Assembly (NCBI RefSeq): GCF_030852425.1 | Contig: NZ_NSDM01000005.1 | Coordinates: forward strand, 60,328 to 124,327 | DNA from: Saccharothrix longispora | GTDB lineage: Bacteria > Actinomycetota > Actinomycetes > Mycobacteriales > Pseudonocardiaceae | DNA length: 64,000 nucleotides | Reading direction: 5' to 3' | Part shown: one piece after another, positions 17,299-26,921 of the stretch | How positions within the stretch are numbered: position 1 is the stretch's first letter | Layout of the letters: every line of letters begins with the position of its first letter | Made by a program: the position numbers and the translations under genes | Notes under the pieces: generated by a model | Told to the model about the DNA's origin: nothing | Seen by the model: the letters and a program-made list of their open reading frames with translations, nothing else | Database searches by the model: none

Positions 17299-18098
17299 AC
17301 GTCCTCCGGGAGGTGGAAGCCGTTCGCGGGCAGGGCCCGCCACAGGGCTCGGGTGTAGGGGTGGGTCAGGTGGTCGTCCCCCGGACCGGCGCCGCGGAAG
17401 TCGGCGGGGCGCGCCTCGTCGACGGTGCGGCCGTGGCGGCAGATGACGACGCGGTCGGCGACCTCCAGGGCGGCGGCGAGGTCGTGGGTGATGAGCACGA
17501 CGGCGCGGTCCTGGTCGGCGATGCGGCGCAGTTCGGCGAGGACGGCGCGCACGGACTCCGGCGGCAGGCCGGGGGTCGGCTCGTCGGCGAGCACGAGGGC
17601 GGGGTCGGCCATCATCGCCATGGCGGTGAGCACCCGCCGGACCATGCCGCCGGAGAGCTGGTGCGGGTGCCGCCGGGCGACCTCGGGCCCCAGGCCGCGG
17701 TGGGCGAGCGCCGCGCCGGCCGCGGTCGCGGGGCGCCCGGCCAGCGTCGCGGAACGGCGGACCTGGCGACCCACCGGCGTGACGGGGTCGAGGAAGGTCA
17801 CCGACTGGGGCAGCAGCGCGATGTCGCGGCCCGCGCGGTCGCGGCGTGCCGGGGGGGCGAGGACGGCGCCGTCGAAGCGGATCGTGCCGCTCTCGACGGC
17901 GTTGGGCGGCAGCATGCCCAGCACGGCGTGGGCGAGCAGGCTCTTGCCCGCGCCGCTGGCGCCGACCAGGGCGACGAGTTCACCCCGGTCGGCGGTGAGG
18001 TCCATGCCGGACAGCGCGGTGACGGTGCGGCGGCGCAGGCCCCGGTCGTACTGGGTGAACGAGACGGCGAGGGAGTCGATGTCCAGCAGGGGGCTCAC
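17295..18098 (-). CDS. Dpp/Opp/Nik-type ABC importer ATPase 1
   Basis: The 267-residue protein has Walker A GASGAGKS, Q-loop LLPQSVTFLDPV, signature HQLSGGMVRRV, Walker B LVLADEPTPGL and H-loop ITHD. A C-terminal HPYTRALWRALP motif is characteristic of peptide/nickel importer ATPases. The signature carries MVRR where QRQR is usual, a small deviation. Four-base overlaps at both ends show tight coupling within the operon. Confidence 0.92.
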   Translation of the reverse strand: MSPLLDIDSLAVSFTQYDRGLRRRTVTALSGMDLTADRGELVALVGASGAGKSLLAHAVLGMLPPNAVESGTIRFDGAVLAPPARRDRAGRDIALLPQSVTFLDPVTPVGRQVRRSATLAGRPATAAGAALAHRGLGPEVARRHPHQLSGGMVRRVLTAMAMMADPALVLADEPTPGLPPESVRAVLAELRRIADQDRAVVLITHDLAAALEVADRVVICRHGRTVDEARPADFRGAGPGDDHLTHPYTRALWRALPANGFHLPEDV

Positions 18099-18931
18099 AG
18101 GTGGTGGCTCCTCGGGTCGATCAGCGAGCGCAGGTTCTCGCCGATGCCGTCCACCGCCTTGACCACGAGCAGCAGGCACAGGCCGGGCAGCACGGCGAGC
18201 CACCACGCGCCCGCCGACAGGAAGCGCATGGACTCGGCCAGCAGGATGCCGGTGGACGGCTCGGCCGGGTCCACGCCCAGGCCCAGGAAGGACAGCGCCG
18301 CCTCGTGCAGGATCGCGTGCGGGAACAGCAGGACCGTCCCGACCAGGAAGTGCCCGGCCAGGTGCCCGGCGACGTGCCGGCGGGCGACCCACCAGCGGCC
18401 CCGGCCCAGGTTCGCGGCGACGGCGACGTAGTCGGAGGTGACGACCTGGCGGGCCTGGCCCCGCAGCACGCGGGTCAGGTGCGGCCAGTGGGTCACGGCG
18501 ACCGCGATCACCACGGCGTCCGTGCCGCCGCCCAGGGCGAAGGCCAGCAGGAGCAGCAGCACGAGGTGCGGCAGCGCCAGGAACAGGTCGACCAGCCAGC
18601 CCACGACGGCGTCGACCTTCGGCCCGCCGACCGTGGCGGCGCACGCCATGAGCAGGGCGATCACGGCGGAGATCGCGGCGGCGGTCGTGCCGACGACCAG
18701 GCTCAGCCGCAGTCCCGACAGCACGCGGGCCAGCACGTCGCGGCCCAGCCAGTCGGTGCCGAACCAGTGCCCGGCCGACGGCGCCAGGTTGCGCTCGCCC
18801 AGCGACGTGGTCTGCGCCGCGTCCCGGACCAGGGTGCCCGCCACCAGGATCGCGACCACGACGAACGTGGACAGCCCGAGCAGCACGAGCGTGCGGGTGC
18901 GCCGGTCGAACCGCCGCGCGGTCGTGGTCAC
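18095..18931 (-). CDS. ABC importer permease (DppC/OppC/NikC type)
   Basis: The 278-residue membrane protein has an N-terminal helix (TLVLLGLSTFVVVAILVAG), the LGERNLAPSAGHWFGTDWLGRDVLARV segment typical of DppC-type permeases, about five further helices, and a coupling EAA-like loop (EAALSFLGLGVDP). GTG 18931 overlaps the previous permease stop by four bases. Together with 18928-19896 it forms the transmembrane pore. Confidence 0.92.
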   Translation of the reverse strand: MTTTARRFDRRTRTLVLLGLSTFVVVAILVAGTLVRDAAQTTSLGERNLAPSAGHWFGTDWLGRDVLARVLSGLRLSLVVGTTAAAISAVIALLMACAATVGGPKVDAVVGWLVDLFLALPHLVLLLLLAFALGGGTDAVVIAVAVTHWPHLTRVLRGQARQVVTSDYVAVAANLGRGRWWVARRHVAGHLAGHFLVGTVLLFPHAILHEAALSFLGLGVDPAEPSTGILLAESMRFLSAGAWWLAVLPGLCLLLVVKAVDGIGENLRSLIDPRSHHL

Positions 18932-19896
18932 CGGGCCACCGCCCTCGGGTCGAGCACGGCGTGCACGCGGTCGCCGACGAGGTTGCCGGTGAACACCAGC
19001 ACCGTGGTGAACAGCGCGATGCCCAGCAGCAGCGGCACGTCCTGCCCCAGCGCCGCCGTCGTGGTCGCCGCGCCCAGACCGGGGTAGGAGAACACCTGCT
19101 CGGCCAGCACCGACCCGCCGAACAGCTCCCCGATGGAGCCGAACTGGAGCAGCAGCGCGGGCGCGGCGGCGTTGCGCACCACCCGGTGCAGCACCAGCCC
19201 CAGGCCGCGCTCGCCCTGCGCCCGCGCGAAGGCCACGTGGTCCGACGCCAGCGCCTCCACCACGGCCTGCCGCGTGTGCAGCACCACCGGCGCGATCCCC
19301 ACCACGCTCAACGTGATCGCGGGCAGCGCCAGGTGCGCGAGCCGGTCGCCGAGCCCCACCTCGTCGGAGGGCACGCCGATCGGCACCGCGCAGCACACCG
19401 GCGCCCAGTTCAACGACACCGCGAACACGTACAGCAGCAGCAGGCCGACCCAGAACGTCGGCGCGGACGCCAGCGCGTACGAGAACCAGGTGATCGCCCG
19501 GTCCGCGGGCCTCCCCCGCCGCATCCCGGCGACGAGCCCCAGCACGAAGCCGAGCAGGCCGGACAGCAGCCACGCGAGCGCCATCAGCGCCAGGCTGGTG
19601 AGGAACTTGTCGCCGATCACCTCCAGCACCGGCCGGTTGAACGTCAGCGAGAACCCGAAGTCCCCGCCCAGCAGGTTGCCGGACCAGCTGAGGAACCGCT
19701 CGTGCGCCGGGTCGTCCAACCCCCATCGCTCGGCGATCAGCGCGCGCTGCTCGGGTCCCAGGGACGCGACGTCCGCGCCCACGTAGGCCGCGACCGGGTC
19801 CACCGGCGAGTTCACCATGAGCGCGAACGCGGCGACGGCCACGGCGACCAGCAGCAGCGCGAGCCCGCCGAGCCGCCCCGCGACGGCGGTCAGCAC
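18928..19896 (-). CDS. ABC importer permease (DppB/OppB/NikB type)
   Basis: The 322-residue permease has a first helix (GGLALLLVAVAVAAFALMV), the periplasmic LSWSGNLLGGDFGFSLTFNRPV segment of DppB/NikB proteins, and several helices ending FTTVLVFTGNLVGDRVHAVLDPR. GTG 19896 is the only start that begins the first helix properly; it overlaps the binding-protein stop by seven bases. The longer open frame upstream is Arg/Gly-rich and not real. Confidence 0.9.
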   Translation of the reverse strand: MLTAVAGRLGGLALLLVAVAVAAFALMVNSPVDPVAAYVGADVASLGPEQRALIAERWGLDDPAHERFLSWSGNLLGGDFGFSLTFNRPVLEVIGDKFLTSLALMALAWLLSGLLGFVLGLVAGMRRGRPADRAITWFSYALASAPTFWVGLLLLYVFAVSLNWAPVCCAVPIGVPSDEVGLGDRLAHLALPAITLSVVGIAPVVLHTRQAVVEALASDHVAFARAQGERGLGLVLHRVVRNAAAPALLLQFGSIGELFGGSVLAEQVFSYPGLGAATTTAALGQDVPLLLGIALFTTVLVFTGNLVGDRVHAVLDPRAVAR

Positions 19897-21473
19897 GTCC
19901 AGCGCCAACCGGCGATGCCCTGCGTGATCGGCCAGCCGTGCCCGTGCGGCTCGACCTGGAGCTTCCCCAGGTCCAGGCACGCGTCGGCGTAGTAGGTGTG
20001 GTCGAGGTTGACCAGCCACGCCCACGCCGCGTCGGCCCCCGGCCCGAACTCGCGCTGCGCCGCCTTCCAGTGGGCGGTGGCCTGCTCGGGGTCGGTGGCG
20101 GCCAGGCCGGCGGTCAGCTCCGCGTCGACGGTGTCGTCGCGGTACAGGCCGGGGTTCCACAGCTCCACGCCGGCCTGCGCCGACGAGTACAGGTTGACCA
20201 TCTCGGTCGGGTCGTGGCTGCCCCAGCCGAACAGCACGGGGTCGGCGTGCATGCGGGTGCGGATGACGTCCCAGCTCTCGCCCTTGGCGGTCACCGCGAC
20301 GCCGACGGGCTCCAGCATGTCCGCCACGGCCAGCGCCAGGCCCTGCCGCAGCGAGTCCCCCGCCGGGTAGAGCAGGGGGAACCCGGCCTTGACCCCGGCT
20401 TTCTCGCGGACGCCGTCACCGTCGGTGTCGACCCACCCGGCGGCCTCCAGCGTCCGCTTCGCCCCCTCGGGGTCCTTGTCCGGGACCGCTGCGGACGGCT
20501 CGTACCAGGGCAGCCCGTCGACCGGGCCGGTGGCCGGGCGGCCGAAGCCGTCGAGGACGCCGTCCACCAGCGCCTGCCGGTCCAGCGCCGCGTTGACCGC
20601 CCGCCGCACGGCCTGGTCCGAGGTCACGTCGTTGCCGATGGGCCGCCCCTCGGCGGTCGTGCGCCCCTCGTCGGGCAGGAACGGGAACATGATGCCCCGG
20701 TTGTCCACCGACTCGACCCGGGTCAGCCTCATGCCGGGCATCTCGCCGACGGCCAGCGACGACGGCAGCGCCGCCACGTCGACCTGCCCCGACCGCGCCG
20801 CCGCCAGGCTCGCGTCCTCACCCGTGAAGACGAACACCACCCGCTCGAACGCGGGCTTCGCGCCGTAGTAGGCGTCGTTGCGCCGCACGATCAGCTGCTG
20901 GCCCTCGTCCCACTGCTCGAGGACGAACGGCCCCGACCCGACCGGCTCGCGCGCGTAGTCCGGCCCGTGCGCGTGCTCCGGCACGATGCCGAGCGACACC
21001 AGCCGGTTCACGAACGTGCTCTGCGGCTTCGTCAGGCGCAGCTCCACGGTGTCCTCGTCCACCGCGACCGCCTCGCGCAGCACGGTCACGTCGGTCACGC
21101 CGCCGCTCTTGGCGGCCGTGGTGAACGTGTACGCGACGTCCCGCGCGGTGACCGGCTCGCCGTCGCTGAACTTCGCGTCGGCGCGCACGTCGACGGTCCA
21201 CACCAGGCCGTCCGGGCTGACCTCGTGCCGCGTCGCCAGGTCGTTGACCACGTTCAGGTCCGCGTCGCGCGCCAGCAGCGTCGACTGGAACAGCGGCGAG
21301 CCGTACCGGCCCCAGCCCAGCGTCGGGTCGTAGCCCTCCTCGGACTCGCCGCCGATCGCCAACCGCAGCTCGGTGGGCGTGCCGCCGTCGCTCCGGTCAC
21401 CGCCGGAGCACGCCGACGCGGCCAGCGCGGCCGCGAGCACGACCGCACCCCCCTGCCAGGTGGACTCGCGCAC
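19890..21473 (-). CDS. Family 5 solute-binding lipoprotein (peptide/nickel type)
   Basis: The 527-residue protein has a lipoprotein signal ending LAASACSGG and the SBP family 5 pattern (ELRLAIGG.., WTVDVRADAKFSDGEPVTARDVAYTF, VGSGPFVLEQW). It captures a peptide, nickel or metallophore outside the membrane and delivers it to the two permeases. It is the first gene of the five-gene operon. GTG 21473 starts the signal peptide. An imperfect TGTTAT..GTAACA repeat lies 20-50 bases upstream. The true ligand cannot be read from sequence. Confidence 0.9.
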   Translation of the reverse strand: MRESTWQGGAVVLAAALAASACSGGDRSDGGTPTELRLAIGGESEEGYDPTLGWGRYGSPLFQSTLLARDADLNVVNDLATRHEVSPDGLVWTVDVRADAKFSDGEPVTARDVAYTFTTAAKSGGVTDVTVLREAVAVDEDTVELRLTKPQSTFVNRLVSLGIVPEHAHGPDYAREPVGSGPFVLEQWDEGQQLIVRRNDAYYGAKPAFERVVFVFTGEDASLAAARSGQVDVAALPSSLAVGEMPGMRLTRVESVDNRGIMFPFLPDEGRTTAEGRPIGNDVTSDQAVRRAVNAALDRQALVDGVLDGFGRPATGPVDGLPWYEPSAAVPDKDPEGAKRTLEAAGWVDTDGDGVREKAGVKAGFPLLYPAGDSLRQGLALAVADMLEPVGVAVTAKGESWDVIRTRMHADPVLFGWGSHDPTEMVNLYSSAQAGVELWNPGLYRDDTVDAELTAGLAATDPEQATAHWKAAQREFGPGADAAWAWLVNLDHTYYADACLDLGKLQVEPHGHGWPITQGIAGWRWTC

Positions 21474-21591
21474 GCCGCTTCCCCTCTCCCCGCCTGTTAT
21501 CGCCGGTAATTCGTAACAAGCAAGCTATGGCGGAAGGGGCGGATGTGCCTGACCTCACAAGATCCGCCGACGAGCGCGTGACCAGGGGCGG

Positions 21592-21800
21592 GTGGGACAC
21601 CGCGCAGTGGCCGAGGTGGTGTTCGCCGTGGCGGCGGTCGTCACGACGGTGCTGAGCCTGGACGCGACGATCGTGCTGCCCACCCCCGGTCGCGCCGGCG
21701 CGACCGGGCGTCCCGTCCGCACGTGTACGCGTGCGCGCACCTGTCGAACCCGGCGTCGCCGCTGGCGCCGGTGTCGAACCCGACCAACCCGGCTTCGTGC
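21592..21800 (+). pseudogene. Remnant of an ArsB/SLC13-type anion permease
   Basis: One frame reads VVFAVAAVVTTVLSLDATIVLPTP; after a shift another reads HVYACAHLSNPASPLAPVSNPTN. Intact ArsB-like permeases have TTVLSLDATVVLLTP and, about 25 residues on, YACAHLANSASLLLPVSNLTN. Several Leu-to-Pro changes and a stop follow. The rest of the 21474-21984 interval shows nothing recognisable. This is a small, badly decayed fragment. Confidence 0.55.
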
Positions 21801-21984
21801 CGCAAGGCCGACCTCGTCGATCAGCGGAAGCGCACCACGTCAGCCGTTGCGTTCGGCACTGGGGCACAGAGGCCGAAAGGCTTTCCGGCCGGCGCCCGCC
21901 ACGTCGACGGGCGCGGTGCCGCTCTCGCACCCGCCCCGCGGAACTGCCGGGAGCAGGCGCGGGTGGACCGTCGAGGGGCAGGGG

Positions 21985-23160
21985 TCAGGGCTTGTCCTTC
22001 TTGCCGTGCTTCGGTCCCTTGCCCGGGCTCTGGCCGTCCGCGTGGGGCGCGGCCGGGGCCCGCACGACGGCCGGGGCCTGCTCCTGGACGGGTGCCTGCG
22101 CTTCGACAGGGGCGGGGGCCTGGGCCTGGGCTTCGCCAGGGGCCCGCACCTCGACCGGCACCGGCACGGTCACGGTCACGGTGTCCACGACCGGCTCGAC
22201 CGGCTCGACCGGCCGCTGTGTGCTCGTGCGGGGCGGCTCCGCTCCGGGGCCGGCGCTGCCGGTGGACGACCAGGCGAACCCGACCGTGCCCACCACGGCC
22301 AGCAGGCCGGCCGCCACGAGGAGCGCGCCGTGGGCACGCGACGACGACGGGACGGGCTCGCCGTCCTCCACCGACGCGCCGTCCTCCAGCACCCGTGCGC
22401 ACCACGCCGCCGCCGGCCGCGCGGCGGGGTCCGTCGCCGTCATCCGGCGCAGCAGCCCGGCCAGGTCGTCCGGCAGGTGGTCGGGGACGCGCGGCGGGCG
22501 GTGCAGCCGCGCCACGGCGGCCTCCACGTCGCCGCCCTCGTACTCGCGGCGCCCGGTCAGGCACTCCAGCAGCACCAGGCCCAGCGCGTAGACGTCCGCC
22601 GCCGGACCGACCGGCTCACCCCGCACCTGCTCCGGCGCGAGGTAGGCGGCGGTGCCGACGACCTGGTCGGCGCGGGTCAGGCGGGTCGAGTCGACCAGCC
22701 GCGCCAGTCCGAAGTCGGCGAGGAACGCGGTGCCGTCGCGGTCGACCAGCACGTTCGACGGTTTCACGTCGCGGTGCACGACGCCGTGCGCGTGCACGTG
22801 GTCCAGCGCGTCGGCCAGCCGCGCGCCGAGCACCCGGACCTCCTCGGTCCCGAGCGGCCCGTCCCCGAGGTGGTCGCGCAGCGTACCGCCCTCGACCAGG
22901 CCCAGCACCACGAACGCCTGCCCGGCGTCGTGCCCGGCGTCGTGGACCGCGACCAGGGCGGGGTGCGACAGGCCGGCCAGCGTGGTCACCTCGACGTCGA
23001 ACCGGCGACCGGCGGCGAGGTCCTCCCCCGGCCGGAACACCTTGACCGCGACGTGGCGCGCCAGCCGCACGTCCCAGGCCCGGTGCACGTCGGCGACGCC
23101 CCCGGTGCCGAGCAGCCCGTCGAGGCGGTAGCGGCCGGCCAGCAGGTCCACCACGGGCAC
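21985..23160 (-). CDS. Membrane-anchored Ser/Thr protein kinase (PknB-like, STPK)
   Basis: The 391-residue kinase has a Gly loop (GTGGVADV), VAVK with the ATP Lys at about residue 40, the catalytic loop HRDVKPSN (129-136), DFG (149-151) and LAPEQVRG. One helix (GALLVAAGLLAVVGTVGFAW, about 285-305) anchors it. The external tail is short and made of Val/Thr/Pro and Gln/Ala/Pro repeats with a Lys-rich end, without PASTA domains. GTG 23160 has AGGAGAG just upstream. It is divergent from a methyltransferase; the signal sensed is unknown. Confidence 0.93.
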   Translation of the reverse strand: MPVVDLLAGRYRLDGLLGTGGVADVHRAWDVRLARHVAVKVFRPGEDLAAGRRFDVEVTTLAGLSHPALVAVHDAGHDAGQAFVVLGLVEGGTLRDHLGDGPLGTEEVRVLGARLADALDHVHAHGVVHRDVKPSNVLVDRDGTAFLADFGLARLVDSTRLTRADQVVGTAAYLAPEQVRGEPVGPAADVYALGLVLLECLTGRREYEGGDVEAAVARLHRPPRVPDHLPDDLAGLLRRMTATDPAARPAAAWCARVLEDGASVEDGEPVPSSSRAHGALLVAAGLLAVVGTVGFAWSSTGSAGPGAEPPRTSTQRPVEPVEPVVDTVTVTVPVPVEVRAPGEAQAQAPAPVEAQAPVQEQAPAVVRAPAAPHADGQSPGKGPKHGKKDKP

Positions 23161-23358
23161 CTCTCTCCTGTGATTCCGTGCGGAACCACCGGATGCCCCC
23201 CGATCGGGTGACACAAACTGCACCGGGTCGCGTTTCACGGGCGAAACCGCGGTACCGGGGGGCCTGTGGCCGGCGTGGCGGGCCCGCCTGACCGATGGCG
23301 GCGGGACAGCCGGACAAGTCGGTGGCTCGTCCGGAGATGCGTCGTTAGCCTCCGGCGG

Positions 23359-24258
23359 GTGAGCTGTGAAGACCCGCGGGCGTACCTGCTCGGGATCGAG
23401 GGCATGGCGTTGTTGCGCGCGTTCACCGGAGAGTTCGACCGCGACTTCGTGGAGGCGCGGATCGCGGAGATCCGCAGGGTGCTCGCCGACGAGGAGTTGG
23501 CCGATGCCGCCGTGGAGGTCGACCGACTGGACGCGGTGGCGGGCTATCGACTGTGGTCGAAGACCTACGACCGGCCGAACTCGGCCTTCGACCTCGACGA
23601 GCCCCTGGTGAGGGGGATCATCGACTCCCTGCCGGTGGGCGTCGCCCTGGATGCCGCGTGCGGGACCGGTCGTCACGCCCGGTTCCTGGCCGAGCGCGGC
23701 CACCGGGTCCTCGGTGTGGACGGCTCGCCCGACATGCTCGCGCGGGCGCGTGCGAGCGTGCCGCGGGGTGAGTTCCTGCTCGGTGACCTGCACCGACTCC
23801 CGGTGGCCGACGCCGAGGTCGACCTGGTCGTGTGCGCCTTGGCGCTGACCCACGTCCCCGCGCTCGCGCCGGTCATCGCGGAGTTCGCCAGGGTCCTGCG
23901 CCCCGGCGGGCACCTGGTGATCTCCGACGTCCACCCGGAACGGGTGGCGCGGGGTTCGATCCCCTCCGTCCGCGATGCCGAAGGCCGCCCCGCGCGGGTG
24001 AGCACCCACCACCACTTGATCGGGGACTACCTGCGCGCCGCACTGCCGGTGGGGCTCCGCGTGCTCCGTTGCGAGGAGCCTTCCGCGCCGACCGGCGAAC
24101 CGTCGGAGCCGACGCCCCCGACCAGCGCGTTCGGGGAGGTGGGGCCGTGGGACCTGTGGCCGTGGTGTCTGGCCGACATGGTGCCGGAGGCGGCACGGGC
24201 CGCCGTCGCGGGCGTACCCGCCCTGGTCGTCTGGCACTTCCGGCTGGCCGAGTCGTGA
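23359..24258 (+). CDS. Class I SAM-dependent methyltransferase
   Basis: The 299-residue protein has motif I VALDAACGTGRHARFL, motif II VLGVDGSPDML and the post-motif LRPGGHLVISDVHPER, a Methyltransf_11/25-type fold starting near residue 95. The first 90 residues form a helical cap of unknown role, beginning SCEDPRAYLLGIEG. GTG 23359 is preceded by TTAGCCT-like -10 DNA and no Shine-Dalgarno, so the transcript may be leaderless. The substrate is unknown; neighbours give no clue. The 198-base gap to the kinase holds both promoters. Confidence 0.85.
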   Translation: MSCEDPRAYLLGIEGMALLRAFTGEFDRDFVEARIAEIRRVLADEELADAAVEVDRLDAVAGYRLWSKTYDRPNSAFDLDEPLVRGIIDSLPVGVALDAACGTGRHARFLAERGHRVLGVDGSPDMLARARASVPRGEFLLGDLHRLPVADAEVDLVVCALALTHVPALAPVIAEFARVLRPGGHLVISDVHPERVARGSIPSVRDAEGRPARVSTHHHLIGDYLRAALPVGLRVLRCEEPSAPTGEPSEPTPPTSAFGEVGPWDLWPWCLADMVPEAARAAVAGVPALVVWHFRLAES

Positions 24259-24403
24259 CACCACCACCGGCGCGGGCCGCCGCAGCGCACGTCGGCGGTC
24301 GGGCGCGGTGTGGCGGTTCCGGCACAGGGGGCTGCGACGCCGGTCAGGCCCGCCTCGCGCGGGTCCGCGACGAGCACGGGGGCGTCGTGCCGCCGACCGC
24401 CGG

Positions 24404-24820
24404 TCAGGGACGTCCGCCGGGGGTGTCCCGGGTCAGGTGGGCGCGCAGGGTGGCGGCGAAGTCCTCGGCCCGGGCCAGTTGGACGCGCAGCTTGTCGATC
24501 TGCTCGACGGCGGCCTGCTCGTAACGGCGCACGCGTTCCAGCAGGGCTTCGCGTTCCCCGGTGTCGAGGGTGCCGTCGGCGTCGAGGCGGTTGGTGGCGT
24601 CGAGCAGGTCGTGCATCTGCTCCAGGGTGAAGCCCAGGGGTTTCATCCGGCGGATCACCATCAGCCGGGCGACGTCCGCCTCGGTGTAGAGGCGGAAACC
24701 GCCCTGGGAGCGGGCGGAGGGCACGACCAGGCCGGCCTCCTCGTAGTGGCGGATCGTGCGCAGTGACAACCCGGTGCGCGCGGCGACCTCGCCGATCTGC
24801 ATGTGCCCGTCGTCCACCAC
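24404..24820 (-). CDS. MerR-family transcriptional regulator
   Basis: The protein (about 138 residues from GTG 24820, or 132 from ATG 24802) has a MerR helix-turn-helix and wing (QIGEVAARTGLSLRTIRHYEEAGLV, GFRLYTEADV), then a long dimerisation coiled coil (RYEQAAVEQIDKLRVQLARAEDFAATLR). No cysteine metal site is visible, so it probably senses something other than metal. It is divergent from the SulP transporter, with an operator-like repeat between them. Confidence 0.9.
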   Translation of the reverse strand: MVDDGHMQIGEVAARTGLSLRTIRHYEEAGLVVPSARSQGGFRLYTEADVARLMVIRRMKPLGFTLEQMHDLLDATNRLDADGTLDTGEREALLERVRRYEQAAVEQIDKLRVQLARAEDFAATLRAHLTRDTPGGRP

Positions 24821-24873
24821 CGGTGTCCCCGCCCTGGTTTCCCGCGAGATGTCCGACACACCCCCGTGCAACT

Positions 24874-24893
24874 CTACTCTAACGTCAGGGTAG
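24874..24893. promoter_or_regulatory. MerR-type operator between merR and sulP genes
   Basis: CTACTCT-aacgtc-AGGGTAG is a 7-6-7 inverted repeat with one mismatch, in a locally AT-richer stretch 54 bases before the MerR start. MerR dimers bind such repeats inside promoters with long spacers. The remaining 24894-25221 upstream of the SulP start shows no other clear site. Confidence 0.5.
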
Positions 24894-25221
24894 GGTTGTC
24901 GGCGGCGAGGGCGGCCGTCCGCCGCGCCGTCGTGTCGGGGTCGGCGCCGCCTCCGGTGACGAGTCGAACCCCGCGGGAGACGAGCGTGCCCGAGTCCACG
25001 ACACCTGGTGCCGCGGCCTGTCCGCCGTAGCACCCGGCCCTCGGAAGCACGGCCGGGCACCACCGGCGCACGCCTGCCTCCCACTCCGCGAGTCCGCTCC
25101 CCCTCCTCGGTCCGCCCTCCGCGGGCCGCCCCGCGCGGGGTGTCGATCCCGGCACCGCCGTCTTCCACCGCACGCCCCGACCTGCCGCGGGTGTGCCCGA
25201 GCACGACAGGTACCCGCTTCC

Positions 25222-26730
25222 TTGTCCTCTTCTCCCGCCCTGTCCGCGTCCCGACGACTGCGAGCCCTGACCCCCGACTGGTTGCGCGATCCCAAGGTCT
25301 GGCGCACCGAGGTGCTGGCCGGCCTCGTCGTCGCGCTGGCGTTGATCCCCGAGGCGATCTCGTTCTCGATCATCGCCGGGGTCGACCCCGCCGTGGGCCT
25401 GTTCGCCTCGTTCACCATGGCCGTGGTGATCTCCGTGGTCGGCGGGCGCCGGGCCATGATCTCCGCCGCCACCGGCGCCGTCGCCCTGGTCATCGCCCCG
25501 CTCAACCACGAACACGGACTGGCCTACCTCATCGCCGCGGTCATCCTCGCGGGCGTGTTCCAGATCGTGCTCGGCGCGCTCGGGGTGGCCAGGCTGATGC
25601 GCTTCATCCCCCGATCGGTGATGGTCGGCTTCGTCAACGCACTCGCGATCCTGATCTTCATGGCCCAGGTGCCGGAGATCCGCGACGTCCCCTGGGCCGT
25701 CTACCCGCTGGTCCTCGGCGGCCTGGCGCTGATGGTGCTCTTCCCGAGGATCACCACCGTGGTGCCCGCCCCGCTGGTCTCCATCGTGGTGCTCACCCTC
25801 ATCACGCTCGGTGCGGGCATCGCCGTGCCGACCGTCGGCGACAAGGGCGCGCTGCCCTCCTCCCTGCCGGTGCCGGGCCTGCCGGACGTGCCGTTCACCC
25901 TGGACACCCTCGCCATCATCGCCCCCTACGCCTTCGCCATGGCGCTGGTCGGGCTGATGGAGTCGCTGATGACCGCCAAACTGGTCGACGACATCACCGA
26001 CACCCACTCCGACAAGACCCGCGAGTCCGTCGGCCAGGGCGTCGCCAACATCGTCACCGGCTTCTTCGGCGGCATGGGCGGCTGCGCGATGATCGGCCAG
26101 ACCATGATCAACGTGAAGGTCTCCGGAGCCCGCACCCGCCTGTCGACCTTCCTCGCCGGCGCGTTCCTCATGGTGCTGTGCATCGCCTTCGGGCCGCTCG
26201 TCTCCGACATCCCGATGGCCGCGCTGGTCGCCGTCATGGTCATGGTGTCGTTCGCGACCTTCGACTGGCACTCCGTCGCCCCCAGGACCTTGCGCCGCAT
26301 GCCGCTCGGCGAGATCACCGTCATGGTCACCACGGTCGTGTGCGTGGTGGCCACCGACAACCTGGCGATCGGCGTCGTGGTCGGCTCGGTCACCGCCATG
26401 GTCATCTTCGCCAAGCGCGTCGCCCACGTCGCCGAGGTCACCGCCGTCACCGACCCCGACGGCACCACCGTGGTCTACCAGGTCACCGGCGAACTGTTCT
26501 TCGCCTCCTCCAACGACCTCGTCGGCCGGTTCGACTACGCCGGCGACCCGCCCCACGTCGTCATCGACCTCAGCGCCGCGCACGTCTGGGACGCCTCTTC
26601 GGTCGCCGCGCTCGACGCGATCGGGACCAAGTACGCCCAGCGCGGCAAGACCGTCGAGATCACCGGGCTCAACACGCACAGCGCCCACCTGCACGGCAGG
26701 CTCACCGGCGAACTGAGCGCAAGCCACTGA
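25222..26730 (+). CDS. SulP-family anion transporter with C-terminal STAS domain
   Basis: The 502-residue transporter has a SulP membrane domain of 10-12 helices starting VLAGLVVALALIPEAISFSIIAGVDP, including GGMGGCAMIGQTMINV, and a C-terminal STAS domain (VVYQVTGELFFASSNDLVGRF, then VIDLSAAHVWDASSVAAL, about 400-495). SulP proteins carry sulfate, bicarbonate or other anions, usually with Na+ or H+. The TTG start at 25222 has no strong Shine-Dalgarno; no better start exists. A MerR gene is divergent, so regulated uptake is likely. Confidence 0.92.
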   Translation: MSSSPALSASRRLRALTPDWLRDPKVWRTEVLAGLVVALALIPEAISFSIIAGVDPAVGLFASFTMAVVISVVGGRRAMISAATGAVALVIAPLNHEHGLAYLIAAVILAGVFQIVLGALGVARLMRFIPRSVMVGFVNALAILIFMAQVPEIRDVPWAVYPLVLGGLALMVLFPRITTVVPAPLVSIVVLTLITLGAGIAVPTVGDKGALPSSLPVPGLPDVPFTLDTLAIIAPYAFAMALVGLMESLMTAKLVDDITDTHSDKTRESVGQGVANIVTGFFGGMGGCAMIGQTMINVKVSGARTRLSTFLAGAFLMVLCIAFGPLVSDIPMAALVAVMVMVSFATFDWHSVAPRTLRRMPLGEITVMVTTVVCVVATDNLAIGVVVGSVTAMVIFAKRVAHVAEVTAVTDPDGTTVVYQVTGELFFASSNDLVGRFDYAGDPPHVVIDLSAAHVWDASSVAALDAIGTKYAQRGKTVEITGLNTHSAHLHGRLTGELSASH

Positions 26731-26736
26731 CGCTCC

Positions 26737-26770
26737 GGGCGTGTCCCGCCGTGCGACGTCGGGCACGCCC
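26737..26770 (+). terminator. Hairpin terminator after the SulP gene
   Basis: GGGCGTG(t)CCCG pairs with CGGGCACGCCC, about 11 bp with one bulge, starting 6 bases after the SulP stop. Confidence 0.65.
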
Positions 26771-26921
26771 TGGCCGAGGCGGCTGTCGAGTTGCCCCGGC
26801 CGGCGCGCGGGGGTGGGACCGACCGTCCCGGCGCGGCGCCGTCCACACCGCTGCGCCAGGTCATCGAGCCGATCACCGGCCGCCTACGCCCACCAGCCGC
26901 CCGACCACCGACCCCCCGGGC

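Noticed and set aside
24957..25029. 24-codon ORF upstream of the SulP gene
   Set aside because: Thr/Pro/Ser/Ala-rich with no RBS or structure to support a leader-peptide role.
24874..26766. 630-codon frame antisense to the SulP gene
   Set aside because: Asp/His/Gly/Arg-rich low-complexity shadow of a membrane protein gene; no start signal.
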